DNA of 64,000 nucleotides from Bimuria novae-zelandiae CBS 107.79 (taxonomy: Eukaryota > Ascomycota > Dothideomycetes > Pleosporales > Didymosphaeriaceae), in assembly GCA_010015655.1 (NCBI GenBank), contig ML976682.1, forward strand, positions 275,572 to 339,571. The letters run 5' to 3'. A program made the translations under genes and the position numbers. Numbering within the stretch: position 1 is the first letter of the stretch; each line of letters opens with the position of its first letter. The notes beneath the pieces are model-generated. The model saw only the letters and a list, made by a program, of their open reading frames with translations. It searched no databases and was not told the origin of the DNA. Positions 12,210-23,337 of the stretch are shown piece by piece.

Positions 12210-14287
12210 TACTCGGGCCCAACGCTAGTTTCTCGCAGAGAAATGCCCGCGCTACGCACAGGCCTAACAGCTTAATAATAATAATAGCTTAACGATAAAT
12301 AAAATTTTAACCTTTATATCTTAATAACTATAACGCTAAATTAAATAAATAAAAAAAACTAAATTACTTAATTACTATCTCCTCTTATAATCGCGAGTGC
12401 GATATAATTAAAAAGGCTATAATAAAATTATAAAAGTTAAATTAGCTAAACCTACTTTATTACGCGCGCTATTATAACCTACTACTACCTTATTAATGTT
12501 TGTAACGTACTTTTAATAGTAGTAATAATAAGTCTACGCACGCTTCTATAAATAAACTACTTTTTATTAAATAAGAAGCAGCTCTACTATATTTTATTAA
12601 TATTATTAATTTAATTAGTTATAGCTTAAAGCGAATACAAGTTAAAATTTAAGCTAACTTACTTTTTAAAAGGCTTTATAGTAGTAAATTTTAATTAAAA
12701 GTAAGGATAGTATAGATACGATAATAGCTTAAAGCTTATTTAAAATTTAAGTATATTAAAGTAAAATCTTTTAAGGCGTAGTAAAAGTTTGCTTAATTAC
12801 TAGTAATTTTTTAGTAATAGTATAACATGCTTTAAAAAGTTATAGACTACTATAAAATCCTTCTTATGCACTACTATAATATAGATAAGTATAGTATATA
12901 GATTAGTATCGCAAAGAGCTACTACGTTTATACTAAAAACTAATAAGAGATAGTTATCCTATACTTAAATAACTAAGAGCTAGTATTACTTATTAAGTAC
13001 GTCTTTACTACTAGCTAAGTTCTTAAGCCTGTAGTAATTATTAATGCGGCTTTAATACTCAAGTAATAAGTAGTTAATTTACTAAATAATTACCTTATAA
13101 ATAAAACTAATAGTAGCTACTCTACTAACTTTATAGCTATAAATTAGATCTACTATTTTAATAAGCTAATAGAGAGCAAGACAAAAGACTACTAGTAATT
13201 ATTATTACTTAATAGGTATAACTTTTACTAAATAAAGGACTTTCTAAAGTATACTAAATAGTATAAAATACAAGTTATTACTTTCCCTTTATATATAATA
13301 CACCTCCTATAGCCACTAGATATAGGCTATTTTTAGCTATTTAAGCACTATTATAGCAAGACGCTTAACTAGGTAGTAAAGGATAGCTTTATAAATATTA
13401 ATAAAATAGATTTCTTTATAATACTCTACTAAATTAGGGAGAAGGTATTAAAAAAATTATAAGAAGTAGCTAGTAGCGTTATAGCCTATATTTATAAAGT
13501 CCTAAGCAAGTACTTGCATCTCTAAGGGCTATAAAAGAGGCTTTAGATAATAAGAAAGTATAATTAAAGTATTTATATATTTTCCTTCCTTAATACTTAT
13601 TATACTATTATTAAATAGAGACTTTAGGCTTGTAAGCTCGCCTTTAACTTACAGGCTTTTTATTAGCTTAAAAGTCCTTATAAAGTACCTATATCGCCTT
13701 ATTTAGTGCCTTAAAAGTTAAAGATAATAACTACTATCCTTTAAATCTAGGTGACTTTAGCTAGTAGATACCTAAAACCTTTTAGTAGTTATAATTATAG
13801 CTTAAAAGTATTAAAAAAGTAGTTTTTACACACTTGCTAGCAGACTTTTTACCTAATATTTTACGTATAATTAAAGGTAGCGCTATACTTGCCCTCTTCT
13901 TATATAAACTTAAGCGCTAATTATAGCGTATAAAGGCTATTAAGATAGCTAAAATAGAGTATTAAGCGCGTAAAAGGCGTGTCCTTGCTATTACGAAAGG
14001 CCCCGTATACTTATAGCAAGCCTTTGCTATAGTAAAGAGGCGTAATATTAATAAGATAGTAGTAGCTAAAGTTCTACTTACCCGTAAAAAGGAGTAAGAG
14101 ATTACTACTTACCTAAATAAGTAAAAGAAATTACGGACAAATCTCTATAATTATAGTAAATAGTACTTAAAATATAGTACTAATTACTAGAAAATTACTT
14201 AAAAAAAGATACTATAATATTTAAGAGGTAGTACGGAGCTTACTAAAAAGAAGTTTTAGTATAAAATAAGTACTTATTAACGCTATA

Positions 14288-16134
14288 ACGTGGTTCACCA
14301 CCGAGCGGGCCAACCCCACCGAGCGGGCCACTTTTTAAAAGTCAGTCTATTGCGAAGCGCCTCCTACAACACCACTATAATTTACTATAATTCGCAGAAC
14401 ATAGAAATACTATTTAGACTTATTACTATTAGATGCATCTACAATTTCTACTGCGCAGGTGCGAGCGTTGTGGCCAGCTTCGCCGCAACGTCCGCAGCGC
14501 CTCTGCCCACGCACCCTCTTTGCAGACTCTTCACCCTCCTTTTGCCCACTACTATCCTTTTTAGCTATTAAATTAACTACCTCTCTTACTGTAAGTATTT
14601 TAGCTGCCTAAATATACTTCTTCTTTTAACTTTTTACCTTTATTACTATCTCTACTATCTTACAAAGCCTGGCTATTTCTTATTATATTAACACTATTTC
14701 GTGCCCTATTAATGCAACACCTTTATTAAGCTACTTAATAGCTCTAAAAAGCAGAAAAACTAGTGAATTTCTGTACTTTTATACACGCTTATAAACTAGC
14801 GTTAACTAAGCCTCTATCTCGCGGAGGTTACTTAGTATTTTTAATTTCTATAAGGTGTCTTCTACGTTAGGTGGAGTTGGCGTATAAAGAACTACATTAA
14901 GTTTTAATAACACCGCCTTTAGGTTGTGTAGGACTAATCTAGCGCCTCTAAAGCCTACGCAAATATTTGTCTTTATTATTACTTTTTTAAAAGCTACTTT
15001 AAAGGCTAGTAGAAAGACCTCCTTCTTAATTTACTTAGTGCTATACCGTGCTAAGCTACTAATCTTATTGCTATACGCCTGCTTTAAAGGCGAAAAACAA
15101 CCTACATTAAGTGGCTACAAGAGGTGTAATAAGTGTAGAGGTATATAGAGAATAATAATCTTCTATTCCTTACAGTATTTGTGGAATTCGTGTGAGTAGT
15201 GGCTCTTATAACTATTTATAATTAGTAGCTAGTGTGCACCTAAACTACGCGCCTTAGTATAGGTATTAAAGTACCTTAGCTAGGCAAGACTAAGCTTATT
15301 TAACGTCTAGCTATTAGGACTAACTTTAATAACCTAGTCTTAGGGTAGATTGTAGAACTAGGACGTGATTAGAACCTTATTAAGGAAGATAAGAAAAGGT
15401 AGTAGAGCCTAGCCTTTAGCGCTAACACCCTAAATATTAGTAACTTACTTATAGTTACTAGGTTAAATCTTCTTTAGGTTGCTTCGCTTCTTAGAGCCTG
15501 TAAAGACTATCTAACCCTGTATTACCCCTATTATAAAGCCTGTCTTGTCGAAGTTGTACGTATCGTCATCAGCGATACCGTACTTAGCCTTAGTATTAGT
15601 AACTAGCTTAAACTAGGGCATTATAATACGTAGATCTTTGTTTAGGGCTTACTAATAATTATATAGATAGCTTCTTTAAAGCTTAATTTCTAGCGTACGC
15701 GTCTTAAGCCTATTTATTTAGTACTTACTAATAGGCTATCTACCGCGCTTAGCAAGTAGATTATTAGCTATATCTTAGACTATATCCCTTGTTGCACCTA
15801 TTCCTCGCTAGTTAAGCTTAAGTATACGTTGGACTAGAGCCTCCTCCTCTAGCTTAGTTAGCTTCTTTAAGTTGGGCTTGCAATCGCGTCGAGAGAGGGC
15901 TCCTTAGCGTTATTATTATACTATTATTTAAGGCACGCTAAAGGCTATAATAACGCGTCTTTTACTTTTATCGCGATTTTTAATTATAGCTTAGATAGCA
16001 AGCTATAGTGCGCTTTTAGTATAAGGTTATTGCGCGTTATGTTGTGATGGCATTGTGGTATAAGCTAGAGGTAGGCTGCATTTAGCAAAGTTGGCCCGCT
16101 CGGTGGGGTTGGCCCGCTCGGTGGTGAACCACGT
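14288..16134 (-). mobile_element. Fot1-type element nested in the 12212-16805 element
   Basis: A 1847-bp element with TIRs starting ACGTGGTTCACCACCGAGCG; the inner part of the TIR repeats CCACCGAGCGGGCCA twice. It is flanked by TA (14286-14287, 16135-16136). The transposase lies on the minus strand. Its C-terminal zinc knuckle (CGRCGEAGHNARTCA) is still readable at about 14437-14500, and the N-terminus is near 16060. The interior is RIP-degraded. The TIRs, zinc-knuckle zone and left edge are the least damaged parts. Confidence 0.85.
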
Positions 16135-16391
16135 TAAAGCTAGCTACTTATAATAAGATAAAGTCTCTATAGAATAGCTTAGTATTACGTTTTACTAGTA
16201 ATAAGCTAGAGGAGTTTATAACTTATATACTTCATTACTAAATAAAGGATATTAGATTAAAAAGGAATGTTAAGCGGCTAACTTCATAATTTTATAAAAT
16301 ATTTTAAGAACTTAATTTATCTTTAAGTAAGTAGACTAAGGCCTAATTATCTTTAATAAGACTAATATTAACTTTATATTAAGTAGTTTAT

Positions 16392-16545
16392 AATGTAAGG
16401 GGCTGGGTGCTCAAGGAGCCAAAGGTGCCAAAAGAATACTTATGAATTCGATAGAGAGTCCGAAGTTAAGCTTCAGGCGTCGAACTTATATATCTGGGGT
16501 TCGCATAACCGAGGGTCAAGGATCCGAGGCAACAACTGGGCGTAG
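16392..16545. repeat. LTR-like repeat, weakly mutated copy
   Basis: Begins tgtaaggggctgggtgctca and includes ggcgtagcctattaca near its end. The same sequence recurs, heavily C-to-T converted, at 38846-39012. The TG start, and a TATA-like tract just downstream in the second copy, suggest the left part of an LTR. No partner LTR or reading frame was found, so the class is uncertain. Confidence 0.55.
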
Positions 16546-16807
16546 CCTATTACATATAATACTACTCCTCTCGCGAGGATAGCGAAGAGGCCTCTATTAC
16601 TACCTCTATATATAATTAGAATATATAATAGTAATAAAAAGATATAAAAATCTATTACTATATACTACGCGTAATAGAATTTATTATTTCTATAAAAAAT
16701 TTATAATAATAATAATTTTTATTATTAAGCTATTATTATTATTAAGCTGTTAGGCCCGTGCGTAGCGCGGGCATTTCTCTGCGAGAAACTAGCGTTGGGC
16801 CCGAGTA

Positions 16808-17314
16808 CCGCTATGCTAGTATGTTTCTCCTCATGGGAAAAACAGTGAATCTCGATTGACTTAATGCATAGAATCGGGTAGAACATACAGTGAGCCAAGA
16901 CCACCAAATACTTCATGTCCAAGACACAATGTACCCAACATACTCACCCATGTATACCAACAGTGTATCCGCCGTATCGTCCATCGGACCTGTAAGCACG
17001 CCACGAGAACTCAACCTGTAAGATAAAGCACCACTCCACCTAACATCCTCGTCACACCGCAGAACCGGTCGCGCGAGCATCACCCGACTCCACCTCCTAG
17101 AGGTCTTTTCGCCCGAACACATTACGAAAGTAGAGTACGCGGGTAACACTGTCCCTATTACCTAGGCGCTGGGAAAGCCCTCCCGCACGTGGTGGCATCC
17201 ACCTAATATAAACCCCCAACTGCGATCTTATCTCACCTTACACTATCGCACCACAGAAGATCGATCGCCGCCGCCCTAGAATAGTGCATGCTATCACCGT
17301 GCCGCCTCTCTACC
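16808..17314. other. GC-balanced spacer between two transposons
   Basis: Ordinary base composition, no RIP signature and no recognisable gene. A short promoter-like ctaatataaaccccc lies near 17203. This is probably host DNA continuous, before insertion, with 10124-12209. Confidence 0.4.
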
Positions 17315-17316
17315 TA

Positions 17317-19628
17317 TCCCCCGCATGGCCAACATCGCCCTGGCACGGGCCACCATTTGAGGGCCAATCGGATGAATTGCTCCGACCCGGCAGAACACCA
17401 AGAATTATGCCTCTGTAGGGTAACTTCGCATAGATTTTGCATCTCTAAGGGCTTTAAGATAGGTTTACATGATAGTTAAGCTTGCTTTTATATCTATTAA
17501 CCTAATTATTTAATGCCAGCGGAGGTGCTCTACCTAGCACTTAGTATTAACTTCTAGCCTATATAAAGGCAGCCGGCAAAGCGTATAGCTATAATAAGTA
17601 CGCGGTGGGCGTTAAGAGCTATAAGATAACCTTATATTACTTATAACTTATGCTAAAGGTGTCTAGGATTAGAGCTTCTTATTAATTGTACGTCTAGCTA
17701 CCGCGCAATTAACACCGCTTTTACCCTCCGTAAATAGCTTTTGCCCTCCGCAAATAGCTTTATAGATATGTGTAAGCTACCAAAGTTGCCCTCTCCGCTA
17801 GCGAGTACGTCGTCAGGTCGCTCACGCTTGTTTAAGCCTCGAGTAGGGCGGCCACCTCGCTCAAAGAGCTGTTCAATAAGCTTGTATAAGAACTTCTTGT
17901 GGCCGGAGCGTTTGGCAAAGTCGCGAGAGGAGTACAAGGAAAGCCTGTAGCAATTATTAAGCGTTAGATCTAGCAGAAAGTACTAAAGTGGGCGCTAGAT
18001 ACGCTAGCAGACCTGCTAAATAAAGTAGTAGCTTTTTATTTAGTTAAAGCGATTAACCTCGCTCTTGTAGTAATTATAGTTATCTATTATCTAAGGGATA
18101 CCTAGTAACTTAAGAGGCTCGCTGCTAAAGGCTTTCTCGAAGAGTTTTTTATTATTTAGAGCCATTTTAGAGCGTTGGCGAAGCTTTATAATGACCTAAG
18201 TTGCTTGTGGCGACTATCGTTAGCGGAGCATTGGCATGGTGTTGAGGTCAAAGTACTTACGCTTAGCGATAGTACTGGCAAAAAGAATAACCTAGTTATC
18301 TCTCTAAGCTACCTAAAGCACCTGCCAACTCTATAAGAGCGCCTAGTAAGTATCTCCCTACTCTAGCTTGCGCGTATAGTGTGTTTTAAGTTTTATTAGG
18401 TTACTATTAAAGCGCTTCTTTAAGAGCTTTACCTGCGTGCGAGTGCTAACGGCTAGCGCCTCTACTTATAATTTTACCTTTACTATTACCTTAAAAATTT
18501 CTTTTATTATTATCTTTGTTGTGCGGACTGTCCTAGCGCAGCCTACGCCTTTAGATCTGAGATATTTAAGTATAGGGATAGTGTTAAAGAGATTATCGTC
18601 CCACACAATGTGGAGATTTGGCGGAAAGAGGCGCTGGCCAGTAGCGTTTATGGCGAGTACAAGAGTAATAGAAACTAACTCTATAAGAGTAAAAGCTAGC
18701 GCGTTAGCAGGTAAGTTAAGTAAGTTAATAGGCCCTCGCCCTCTAGCATGAAATAACTAGTTTAGAATTACTTTATTATTAGCTAAGCACTAGATCTTAA
18801 AGCCTTTAAGCGTAGGCTTTATTTTTATTATTATAACCTCGCTTGCGCAGCCTATAAATCTTATAATTACTTTATTAATATAGAGGTGTACGCTAGGCGC
18901 CTAGTACTTAAAGCTACGCTTACAGAGCGTCTCTAAGAGATCCTACACTTGGCTAAAGGGAGACTTAAAGCTCTAGTTAACCTATATAGTATAAGTAGTA
19001 ATCAAGCTGCTGCCATCTCTCCTTCGACATGTAGCGATTAATCTCATGCTAAGGCGCTATCCTATAAAGCTTCTACTAGTATTTAACAAGCAAGGGCTCC
19101 TAGTGGACGCCTATATAAATAATAACGGCGAAGTACGTATACAACTCGCTTAAAGAGGTAAGTTTCTATTAATAGTAATTAGGCGTTAAGGGCGCGTTAG
19201 CCTAAAGCTTTTTAGCATGCTAATTTATATAGTATATAATCTAATTAACGACGCCTGCATTAAAAAACAAGTTAAATAAAGTAATAGGAGAGTTAAAATC
19301 TATATAGTTAGGTAAGAGAGCGCGTCCAAAAGTATGTAGATTATTAATTTTAAGTAGTTACTATAAGGGTAGCGGCTAAGTAGGTAAATTAGGCAAATCT
19401 CCTGCCTTTAGGCTATACTTTGTATATTTTACGAAGTTAGTATTATTACTTAATAGCGCTATACAATTAGGCATAGTTGCATATATAAAAGCTTTTAAAA
19501 AAGGCGTGTTTTAGCTGGCAAATAAAAATTGCCTACATAACGACAAACATTTAGTGTTTTAATGTATTTGCATCTAATTGGCTAATAAGATGTGGCCCGT
19601 GCCAGGGCGATGTTGGCCATGCGGGGGA
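17317..19628 (-). mobile_element. PiggyBac-like DNA transposon (DDE_Tnp_1_7 type), degraded
   Basis: A 2312-bp element bounded by TIRs of about 37 bases beginning TCCCCCGCATGGCCAACATC. The left flank (17311-17316) and right flank (19629-19634) are both TACCTA, a possible 6-bp target-site duplication. The minus strand encodes the transposase remnant. At about 18500-18610 it reads WDDNLFNTIPILKYLRSKG followed by a CARTVRT block, matching the piggyBac-type catalytic Asp region (DNLF ... GTVR). A C-terminal piece is open at 17698-17937. Other parts carry stops and AT-rich RIP damage. PiggyBac elements normally target TTAA, so the TACCTA flank is odd. A second copy lies at about 39013-40477. Confidence 0.72.
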
Positions 19629-19634
19629 TACCTA

Positions 19635-20674
19635 ACCCCCCCGCCCCTCCACTTGCGTATACCAGGCTACAAGCGTACCCATGTAAGCAGCCCACGCCCC
19701 AAGCGAGGGGCGAAACAAGATTATAAGCGGGACTTTGGGGCGGAGTATCTGCACTAGAGAGGGTATGTGTTTGATTCGCCAATCGCCATCGCCAGCAGAA
19801 GGTTTCCAGAAGGCTGCCTGGCACGGTTAGTAGAGAGGATGAGTAGATTGTGACGTGACGATCGATTGATGGACATGTGATGAGCGTTAGTTGGAGAAGA
19901 GAGTGCTGATCTCGGAGGGTTCTGCTAGGAGCGGGGCGCGGCCTCCGCGCCTATCATTCATGGCCCTCTGGTGCGGAGATCTGCGCTGAATGTGAGTTTT
20001 CCAAAAGGCTAGTGCGTTGAGGCGCTCTCATGCAGCTGGTCGTTCTTATTCCCATCTATAATAGATAGTTTCCTGGGTGAGCAAGTATGGTAGGTTTGAG
20101 CGCGAGGCTTGGAAAAACAGTGGGGAGCCTGGAATGAGAGGTAATCTAGCGTTGCGCGACGCAACGTTTCTCCCCATTCTCCCTAGGCAGCCGTCGTTCG
20201 CGAGAGCTTGGTGACGATCCGGCTACCTTAGTTCTTAGCGCTCCGTGTTCGCTGCGGTGCGATTGGCGTTGGCGCTGCATGTGAAGACGTGCAGCGCCAA
20301 CGCCAACGCCAGCGGTACTTTTTTTTACAAAAGCAGCACCGAGAGATCGACACGCCTAAACGGCGGCATTTCCCTCGAGCGATTTGGCCGAGCAAACCAT
20401 CGTATCCGCCTTCCGTCTTATTTCCAATTCGTCGCGAGGAGTTCCGAACGGTTATGTGACTAAGAGGCGCGCATCCTATTCGTGTGATTGCTGCATTTGA
20501 TTGTAAAGGGAAAATGGGAGCGGCCGTCGCCCGGGTGTTGCTAAGCCTCGAACCCCGCCGCATGTTTACGCTGCTGACTCCGTCTAAACTCCGCGTGCGT
20601 TCTCCAGAACGGGATTGTAAACGCGATGGCTGCTTAACCACCCCTACCCCGCGGTATTCGCATGCAGTTGCTGG
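19635..20674. other. GC-balanced spacer, no recognisable gene
   Basis: Normal composition. It contains a strong GC hairpin at 20263-20306. Open frames on both strands (20228-20821 minus, 20484-20843 plus) run into the hAT terminus and show no family motifs. Confidence 0.4.
20263..20306. repeat. Perfect GC-rich inverted repeat (hairpin)
   Basis: Arms TTGGCGTTGGCGCTGCA (20263-20279) and its exact reverse complement (20290-20306), separated by a 10-base loop. The arms themselves contain a GGCGTT tandem. Function unknown. Confidence 0.8.
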
Positions 20675-20682
20675 TATAAGAC

Positions 20683-21569
20683 TAGGGATGTGCCGATACC
20701 GTATTTTTCGGAGCATCCCTGTATATACAGTATCTTGTATAATACCGTATTTCCGGTATTTTCGTACATTCTTGGCATGGTTAATTAAGCTAATCGGTGC
20801 CTTTCTTAGCCCTATCATCACATGTAGAATTAGATATAATTAAAGCTATAGAAGCTGGGTATCCTTAGGATCCCTAGAGTGCTCTTTTTGTACTTGTTTA
20901 GCTAGGTAATTAAGTAAAAGCTACTTACCTTTATGCTTATTAACATTAATTTGTTTAGGCACTTTAGAGGCGTTAAAATACTAAGCATCCTTAGCTAAAA
21001 TAGAGTTACCAATCCGTAGATTGTGATAGCAAAACACTAGCTTTTTAACCCGTACCTCAATGAGACGATTGCGAACTTTATTATAAAAAAATCCCTGCTC
21101 GCTCTGGGGTTGATGCTGAGAGCGTAGATGGCAAGTTCTTTGAGCTCGTCGGTGCAACTTTGTATGCGCCACCACTCCGCCGGATCCGTGTAATCCTCGA
21201 AGCTTTGCATGGATAAATCAATGCCGCGCTTCTCTAAGGCGCCTCGACGATGGAGTACATTCATAAGCTCTTTATAGAGCGCTGCGGCATGCCCCGGAGG
21301 CCCTCGAAGGTGACCTCGACGTCCTCGCTTTCGAACGGAGTACGCGGCATTTGATGGATATCACCGATTAACGATAAACAAAGTACTAAGACGATGCCTG
21401 GAGGGCAAGATAAGCAATCCAGATGCAAGCTCTATACAAAGTTATCCTCTGAAGTCATTTTTCTGGCAGCATTTACCCACCTTGGCATACAGGCCCAATC
21501 CTACGATACGCGTATCGGTATCGTACGGTACGAAAAATACGGTATTCCGTATTATACGGCCCATCCCTA
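20683..21569 (-). mobile_element. hAT transposon, internally deleted derivative
   Basis: An 887-bp element with hAT-like ends (TAGGGATGTGCCGATA at 20683, matched by an inverted TAGGGATGGGCCGTATA at the right end). It is flanked by 8-base direct repeats TATAAGAC (20675-20682) and TATACGAC (21570-21577), 7 of 8 identical, which is the hAT target-site length. The minus strand keeps the hAT C-terminal dimerisation region: DPAEWWRIQSC, LAIYALSINPRAS (about 21110-21200) and then VRNRLIEVRVKKLVF with HNLRIGNSILAKDA to a stop near 20981. A frame change separates the two pieces. The N-terminal and catalytic parts are absent, so it can only have moved with help from another element. Confidence 0.88.
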
Positions 21570-21577
21570 TATACGAC

Positions 21578-22896
21578 CAGAGCTGATTGTATATAGCTGA
21601 TTAATAGGGTTACTCGGAGAATTCTTCAAGGGATAAACACCCTGTACAACCCCGAGCATCGCCTCCCAATATATCGACGGACATCGTCTACCACACATCA
21701 CGACTTCAAATCACCTCACCTGCGGTAAGAAATGCAAAATTAGCCTCGCTCTCGCGCTCCGCTGTCGCATGGCTTATTCACATCCGGACGGAGAACACAT
21801 GGAGATACCGCTGCGGTGGTACTCACAATAGACTCGAGGCGACACAGAACTCCGATCCCTCATCTACCGGGTTTCCCACGCACCGCTGCAATCTAGACAT
21901 GCTGCTCTGCGCCGGGTAGCGTGTGCTGTTGCACCCGCGCTGGACCGCGGATAGGCGTCCGCACTTGTAGTGCTGGGCGGTTAATATACAGCGTTCTGCA
22001 TGCGGAAGGTGGCGATGTCATCGCAGCGCATGCGAGGACAACGTGGGTTGTGCTGGGGTGGTGGTGAGATAAGGGCACCTGTGGATTTACTCTAATCTAG
22101 GATCTGTGGATGGGAGGCAAGCGGGTGATGTAATCATTAAACAGTTTTGCTGGGTTTTTTGTAAGGGGGAATGGGGAAGGTGGTGGGTTTGAGCAAGGGG
22201 GACCACGAAGCTGGTGCATACTGGCTCGCTCCGTTGAGCAGCGAGATTGACAATAGATCGTCGATGCTACTGTTTCGCTTTCCGTACGTAGTCTCCCACA
22301 TAGATCCATACACCCCTCCCGTACAACGAGTTTCTTTTCATTCACTCGTGGGGGTCCCCTTCGGTGATTATACCACGGAATTCTATTCCTATAGATCCGC
22401 GCCATGCGATCTTAGTATCCAGCCTATATCTGTATAAAAAAAAGACATTACCCGGTGAAGCGACGATGAGAAATCCAGGTCGACGCTCGCAAGTGCCGAA
22501 GTCCATGAATGGGGCGCCGCCCTGTCGGTACGCTCGTCGCAGCCTGACAACGAACGAACGGCCTCGGAGTGCTGGGCGCCGCACAGGCATCCGTCCATCA
22601 TGCGCTGGTTAAATTTCGGATGGAAAGGATAGATGAAGGCAAGAAATGACAAGGCCTCTTGGAGTGACCGTGTCCTTGTGCGATGTGATGCGGGCTGACG
22701 ACCGCATGCACCCGGAATCGAGGTCGGTTATATCGAACATCGTCAGCGCGCCGATGTGCCTGTTATGTATAATCATGGTGAATTTGAGCAGATTTCCGCC
22801 ATGTTAAAGCAGCAGACCTTAAGATAGCCGTTATTGACGCTGCGTTCTGCAATGTGCATGGATGGTCCTGCGTGATGTCAAGCAAGTGAGACCGGG

Positions 22897-22897
<1 letters not shown>
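21578..22897. other. GC-balanced spacer, no recognisable gene
   Basis: Normal composition with several medium open frames (for example 22097-22405 minus, 22342-22652 minus, 22171-22437 plus) that overlap on both strands and show no family motif. Confidence 0.4.
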
Positions 22898-22994
<97 letters not shown>

Positions 22995-23029
22995 NNNNNN
23001 NNNNNNNNNNNNNNNNNNNNNNNNNNNNN

Positions 23030-23111
<82 letters not shown>

Positions 23112-23112
23112 T
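22898..23112. repeat. (AGT)n microsatellite interrupted by an assembly gap
   Basis: Uninterrupted agt units from 22898 to 22994, then 35 N (22995-23029), then agt units again to about 23112. The gap probably stands for an unresolved repeat length. The open frame across it (poly-Tyr/poly-Leu on the minus strand) is an artefact of the repeat. Confidence 0.95.
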
Positions 23113-23326
23113 TGATTAACGTCCGGGAACCTAGGTTCTAGCCTCTCATGGGGCATGGGGACGCGCCAAGTAGCCATCTGGGGCCAACCAGATAGTAAAG
23201 GCGATTCATGCTATAAACTATTACCGTCTCTTGTAGCGGCTCGTAAGAGTCTGCCCCCCTTTGTGCAGGGGCTAAATCTGTGTCTTTATGCCTATAAGCT
23301 AAGGTGTTGGTGTGTAGCTATTCTAT
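23113..23326. other. Short GC-balanced spacer
   Basis: No gene recognised. It ends in the target sequence ATATAACAAAC of the adjacent Mutator-like element. Confidence 0.4.
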
Positions 23327-23337
23327 ATATAACAAAC

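Larger units (their letters stand above)
12212..16805 (+). mobile_element. Pogo-like DNA transposon with about 75-bp TIRs, carrying a nested Fot1 element
   Basis: The TIRs start CTCGGGCCCAACGCTAG (12212) and end with its reverse complement at 16805. They run about 75 bases inward to the AATAATAATAAT stretch. TA dinucleotides flank both ends (12210-12211 and 16806-16807), the Tc1-mariner target-site signature. The 12.3-14.28 kb part is strongly RIP-degraded. The plus strand still shows a pogo DDE landmark (HLLQPLD-like) at about 13295-13325, followed by a KVLSKYL-type region. Without the nested 1847-bp element and its duplicated TA, the host element is about 2.75 kb. Its right part also includes an LTR-like repeat (16392 onward), so it may be a double nest. 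Confidence 0.8.

Noticed and set aside
22878..23177. 99-residue poly-Tyr/poly-Leu frame
   Set aside because: Translation of the AGT microsatellite and the run of N.
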